A DNA stretch of 64,000 nucleotides from Stenotrophomonas nitritireducens. Lineage in GTDB: Bacteria; Pseudomonadota; Gammaproteobacteria; Xanthomonadales; Xanthomonadaceae. A model generated the notes under the pieces. It did no database searches. It saw nothing but the letters and a program-made list of their open reading frames with translations, and was not told the origin of the DNA. Numbering within the stretch: position 1 is the stretch's first letter; each line of letters begins with the position of its first letter. Shown here one piece after another: positions 60,149 to 64,000 of the stretch. A program made the translations under genes and the position numbers. The stretch covers positions 1,488,001 to 1,552,000 of the forward strand of contig NZ_CP016756.1 in the NCBI RefSeq assembly GCF_001700965.1, written 5' to 3'.

Positions 60149-63100
60149 TTTCAACAGTCGTCGGTACTTCGGAATTACCCGCTCGAAGGGAAAGATGTAC
60201 GAGTTGGGTTTGCCTGAAGAGTCCCACATCGCCGTGCCGGACGGAGTTGAACCTGCCGCCCTGTTCCCGTTGTCTATCGGGACGCTAATGGATGCGTCGG
60301 CAGCGCTAAATGACGCTATCGATGTCGAAGGGGGCCTAGCCGACGACCTGCGAGACGATATCGGTTTTGCTGCAAGCTTCTTCGATGCTTACTTGAGTTC
60401 TCGGTTTGATGCCAGCGTGTCGCGGGAAGTCACTTTGCTCGCATCAGCCAGCTATTTCTTGGGCCAACGCCCAGGAAGTAGCTTGGTCCTTGCCCGTCGG
60501 CTTCAAGCAGAATCTGCCAATCCAATCGAACACCTGACGATCTGGGTACTGCGAGCAGACTGGCGTGCACCGCCAAAGCTGGCTGTGCATTGGCTATCCG
60601 GGATGCTCCAAGAGCTTTCCTTCCGGCTCATGGGCCACTTCAACGAGGGTGTGCCGCCCGAATCGGCCATCGAGTTACTGAGCGAACTCCGTCAATTGAC
60701 CTATGCTAGCGGCAGCTCAAGGGAAGTTGTACTGGTGGAGGTCGCATCGGCCGTGGTCAGGCTGCGTTTGGCGGGATCGGCCTGGATCTTGTTGCCTAAG
60801 TTTACTGGGTTGGACAATGCAGCTTGGGCTGGCGCAATCCGTCGCCCCGGCTTCCCTAAGGAACTCTGGCCATCCCAGAAGTTGCTCGGCAAGGCCGGCC
60901 TTTTCGCTGGAAGGTCGGGGGTAGTCCAGATGCCCACGAGCGCTGGCAAGACACGCTCTGTAGAGGTCGTTCTCCGCAGCGCATTCTTGGCTGACCGGAC
61001 GCGTGTCGCGGTGATCGTCGCTCCTTTCCGCGCCTTGAGCCATGAGATTGCCGCTTCGTTGCGTCAATCGTTCAAAGGCGAAGACGTCAAGGTCAACGAG
61101 CTTTCCGATGCACTGCAGCTGGACTTCGTCGATCAATTGGCCGAGTTGCTCGGCCAGACGGTCCCCGCAGCGCGGTACTTGCTGGTGTTGACTCCGGAGA
61201 AGCTCCTGTATGTGTTGAGGCAAGAGCCTAGCTTGATTGCGCACATTGGGATGGTGGTCTACGACGAAGGGCACCAGTTCGACGCAGGATCACGCGGGAT
61301 CACTTATGAACTGCTGCTCACGGAAATCAAAGCGCTACTTCCAGCAACAGCCCAGACTGTGCTTATCTCTGCTGTCATCAAAAACGCTTCGGACGTCGGC
61401 ACGTGGCTCATTGGTGCAGAGCCGAACGTTGTTAACGGTAAGAGCCTGTTGTCGACGGCGCGGTCAGTAGCGTTTGCGACCTGGAGTGAACGACTTGGGC
61501 AGCTTCTGTTCTTCGAATCGGATAGTTACGCCCGCCCGGACTATTTCGTGCCCAGGAGCATCGAAGCTCAAGAGCTTGAGCTGCACGGAAGGGAGAGAAA
61601 TGTCAGAAGGTTTCCACAGAAGGGCGATGATGCTTGGAAAGACATTTCTCTCTATCTCGGAATTCGATTGGCTCCGAGCGGTGCCGTGGCCGTATTCTGC
61701 GGCAGAAAGGACACCGCAAGCGGCCTAGCAGAACGAGCAGTTGAAGTGTATGAGCGGGGGTTCAAGCTACCCTCTCCAGCTGCGGCATCCGACGCCAATG
61801 AAGTTCAGCGCTTGACTCACCTGGCGACAGAGCATTTTGGGGCGGACTCCATGGTGACGAAAGCCGCATTGCTCGGCGTCTTTGTACATCACGGAACGAC
61901 ACCTCAAGGATTACGCCTATCCATTGAGCATGCGATGCAAAGCGAGCTCATCAAGCTGGTCATTTGCACTTCGACTTTGGCTCAAGGCGTCAATTTGCCA
62001 ATTCGGTACCTAGTCGTTTCGGGAGTGAATCAAGGCGCTGAACGTATCAAGACGCGAGACTTCCAAAACTTAATTGGCCGAGCCGGTCGCGCAGGCATGC
62101 ATACCGAAGGACTTGTCCTTTTCGCGGACCCCAAGGTCATCGATAATCGTCAACGTGAGAATTGGCGCTTGGAAGCGGCAGTTGGGCTATTAAAGGCAGA
62201 GAATTCCGAAGAAACATCAAGCTCGCTTCTCGAATTACTTGAGGCTATTTCGTCGCCTGATGGCAGAAGCACTTTGCCAATCGCGACCACCGAAGTACTG
62301 CAGGCATACTTCAAGCGAGGCGAGGAGTTGGCGGCATGGACCAGGCATATGGCCGTCGTTCATCAGTCACTTGGATTCGACGAACGGTCGTTGGCGAAGG
62401 AAATTTCGAGAAGGCAGAGATTGATGGTAGCTCTCGAAAGCTTTCTGATGGCCAATCGTGGATTCGAGAGCTTCGAAAACGTACTAGGAAAAGTGCGGGT
62501 GTTGGCAGGCTCTACGCTGGCTTTTTCCTTGGCGGACGAGGCCATGAAAGCGTCTCTTGTTCAACTCTTTGTGTTGTCGGCAACGCACATCGAGCAAGTT
62601 GTTTCCGAACCCGCTCGACAGATGTCTTATGCTAAGACGCTGCTGGGCGCTTTCGACGCAAAGATAGTCGACGCTTGGGTCCAGGAACATGCGAATGCGC
62701 TGCGCACTCTTGCGACACCTGATGCGTGGCTGACGGCAATATGGCCGCTTTTCATGACTGTTGTCGACGACAAGCTACTGACAGCGATGGAGCCCGCTGG
62801 GATGCCGATGCAGCTCGCGCAGGGCTGGATGCGCGGGGCTTCATACCGAGAGCTGATTGCTATGACCAAGGACGCCAAAGCGTCTAAGCCTTGGGGAAAA
62901 GCCGCTCGCCGCAAGCTCAACGATGCCGATGTGCTTCAGTTCTTGGAAGGCTGTCTCGGTTTTGATTGCCCGTTGATCGTCGCCGCCGTAGGTCAGTTCC
63001 TTTTCGGGGCAACAGGGCTCAATGGCGAGGAGGCTGGCGCGCTTAACGATTTTCAGAAGTCTTTGGCTTACGGGTTGCCAAGCAGACTTGCGGTGTCGAC

Positions 63101-63275
63101 CTATGAGTCTGGTCTGGCCGACAGGCAAGTTGCGCAGGAAGTTGCGTTTCAAGTTCGGCTGACTGGATATGAAGGGTTCAATTTCCGTGCCGCGTTACGT
63201 GAGCACCGCGATGTAGTTGTACGCTCACTGGCGGCGTACCCCTCTTACTTCGACAAGGTGCTCGATGGTCTGTAA
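60138..63275 (+). CDS. hamB: HamB helicase of the Hachiman defence system
   Basis: A 1045-aa SKI2-like superfamily 2 helicase. Walker A TSAGKT is at 267-272 (VQMPTSAGKT), motif II DEGH at 376-379 (VVYDEGHQFD), motif V TSTLAQGVNLP at 611-621 and motif VI NLIGRAGRAG at 644-653. The first ~250 residues and last ~380 are family-specific. HamB senses DNA ends or structures and controls HamA. Start chosen at 60138 (MKPDFNSRRYFG), overlapping hamA by 11 bp; an in-frame ATG at 60114 would add eight residues. Confidence 0.9.
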   Translation: MKPDFNSRRYFGITRSKGKMYELGLPEESHIAVPDGVEPAALFPLSIGTLMDASAALNDAIDVEGGLADDLRDDIGFAASFFDAYLSSRFDASVSREVTLLASASYFLGQRPGSSLVLARRLQAESANPIEHLTIWVLRADWRAPPKLAVHWLSGMLQELSFRLMGHFNEGVPPESAIELLSELRQLTYASGSSREVVLVEVASAVVRLRLAGSAWILLPKFTGLDNAAWAGAIRRPGFPKELWPSQKLLGKAGLFAGRSGVVQMPTSAGKTRSVEVVLRSAFLADRTRVAVIVAPFRALSHEIAASLRQSFKGEDVKVNELSDALQLDFVDQLAELLGQTVPAARYLLVLTPEKLLYVLRQEPSLIAHIGMVVYDEGHQFDAGSRGITYELLLTEIKALLPATAQTVLISAVIKNASDVGTWLIGAEPNVVNGKSLLSTARSVAFATWSERLGQLLFFESDSYARPDYFVPRSIEAQELELHGRERNVRRFPQKGDDAWKDISLYLGIRLAPSGAVAVFCGRKDTASGLAERAVEVYERGFKLPSPAAASDANEVQRLTHLATEHFGADSMVTKAALLGVFVHHGTTPQGLRLSIEHAMQSELIKLVICTSTLAQGVNLPIRYLVVSGVNQGAERIKTRDFQNLIGRAGRAGMHTEGLVLFADPKVIDNRQRENWRLEAAVGLLKAENSEETSSSLLELLEAISSPDGRSTLPIATTEVLQAYFKRGEELAAWTRHMAVVHQSLGFDERSLAKEISRRQRLMVALESFLMANRGFESFENVLGKVRVLAGSTLAFSLADEAMKASLVQLFVLSATHIEQVVSEPARQMSYAKTLLGAFDAKIVDAWVQEHANALRTLATPDAWLTAIWPLFMTVVDDKLLTAMEPAGMPMQLAQGWMRGASYRELIAMTKDAKASKPWGKAARRKLNDADVLQFLEGCLGFDCPLIVAAVGQFLFGATGLNGEEAGALNDFQKSLAYGLPSRLAVSTYESGLADRQVAQEVAFQVRLTGYEGFNFRAALREHRDVVVRSLAAYPSYFDKVLDGL

Positions 63276-63517
63276 GTCCTAGCGCGGCTCTTCGCGATCT
63301 TGGGTTACTGGTGGCGAAGCGGTATTAAGGTCGACAGCTTCCAATCGAACGGATGCAATGACGCGTTGTGTGCAAGCGTTGATAGATTGCATCAGTCGGC
63401 AGTCAAGCAACGAAAGACTGCTTAGGTCGAGAACAGCCTCCACCCCCGATACATCTTCCTAATCCCCTGCCCCGCCGGTGTCCGTTTCCGGCCAGAAGCC
63501 GACATTGGCAAAGACAG

Positions 63518-63994
63518 CTAGTTTCCCCGTCCATACCAAGGGCCAACGGCTTCTGGCAGATACGGCCAGTCCGAAGGCCGCGGAAGCGCTGCTCGCGAAG
63601 CCTCTGCGTGCTCCGGCGTGAGAAACAAGCCGCCCAGTTCATTGCCACCGTCGATCGCATAGAAGCGGAAATTGGTGTTGACAAGCTGATCGTTGATCAC
63701 TTTAAAGAAGACGTAGGTAGCAGCTCCCCAGCTCGCATCCTCACTCCTCTGGATATCCGCAGAGTAGATGACGTACTCCGTGCCATTGACCCGAATGGCG
63801 TAGCGCGGCATGTCGGGGTCAACTACGTCCTCGATGTGCGCAGGCTGGGAAACATACTTCTCAAGCTCTGGCAGAAGTTGCGAGTACGCCTCGCCAATAC
63901 CACTCTCCGCTAGATTTTCGGCGTCAAGGAGGATTAATTTGTCGTAATCGAGGTTCACGTTTTTGGTTGTCTGTGCATTGCAAGTGGCGGCCAT
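63518..63994 (-). CDS. Hypothetical exported protein, probably truncated at the window edge
   Basis: At least 158 aa, reading from the edge. The first visible residues, MAATCNAQTTKNVNLDYD, look like the end of a signal peptide or lipobox rather than a true N-terminus, and no stop precedes them before the window ends, so the real start is probably beyond position 64000. The remainder (YVIYSADIQRSEDASWGAAT, FRFYAIDGGNELGGLFLTPE) has no family I recognise. It ends 242 bp from hamB. Confidence 0.6.
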   Translation of the reverse strand: MAATCNAQTTKNVNLDYDKLILLDAENLAESGIGEAYSQLLPELEKYVSQPAHIEDVVDPDMPRYAIRVNGTEYVIYSADIQRSEDASWGAATYVFFKVINDQLVNTNFRFYAIDGGNELGGLFLTPEHAEASRAALPRPSDWPYLPEAVGPWYGRGN

Positions 63995-64000
63995 GATGAC

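Noticed and set aside
63608..63913. Plus-strand 101-codon frame near the window end
   Set aside because: Antisense to the minus-strand exported protein, which has the better coding character.
1..64000. CRISPR array
   Set aside because: No regularly spaced repeats with unique spacers were seen; the only regular direct repeats are the three iterons at 21996-22060, whose 5-6 bp gaps are too short for spacers.
1..64000. tRNA or rRNA genes, including a tRNA attachment site
   Set aside because: No tRNA-like cloverleaf or rRNA stretch was recognised, and the integration point is next to the hslU terminator.

Overview
The window looks like part of a Stenotrophomonas (S. maltophilia-type, Xanthomonadaceae) chromosome. 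Evidence: a GC-rich hslV-hslU pair, Xanthomonadaceae-like neighbours (DUF885, DUF1203, VOC, T6SS VgrG), and a GTAG-type palindrome of the S. maltophilia SMAG family at 42439-42461. Species is inferred, not proven.

Positions 1 to about 38160 are most of an integrative and conjugative element of the Tn4371 family, integrated next to the hslU terminator. Its other end (trbI and beyond) lies outside the window. Read from the integration side: tyrosine integrase plus a YhcG-type nuclease (36.8-38.0 kb), radC (34.8-35.3), an accessory slot with two reverse transcriptases (31.3-34.5), DUF932 and a long ParB-like protein (27.7-30.7), DUF736, a TIR-like operon on the opposite strand (25.1-26.6), then DUF2958, DUF2285, a HTH regulator, RepA, iterons, ParA, RHH, DUF2840, TraF and the relaxase (17.4-24.8). 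A second accessory slot (10.8-17.3) carries metabolic and regulatory genes. Next come the coupling protein and the Trb mating-pair genes (1-10.1 kb), mostly joined by ATGA stop/start overlaps.

Positions 38.2-64 kb are chromosomal: hslVU, several small enzymes, a DUF885 metallopeptidase-like protein, a VgrG - M15-like effector - candidate immunity set (47.6-53.3), a DJ-1-like protein, an AraC regulator, a membrane-anchored Mrr-type nuclease (56.7), a serine hydrolase, and a Hachiman pair hamA-hamB (59.3-63.3).

The most interesting content is antiviral. (i) Two tandem reverse transcriptases, each with YVDD, match defence-associated RT type 3 (UG3+UG8). Directly downstream, at 34533-34772, is an untranslated region that looks like the partner ncRNA: a 12-bp UUCG-capped hairpin immediately followed by ACACAC at 34710-34715, the expected template for a GT-repeat product. 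(ii) An operon of XRE regulator, 95-aa protein and TIR-like effector has three inverted repeats in its promoter, one enclosing the ribosome site and start codon. (iii) Hachiman and the Mrr-like nuclease are on the chromosome. The element also has a plasmid-like replicon (RepA, three 18-bp iterons, ParA, ParB) and two related EexN lipoproteins.
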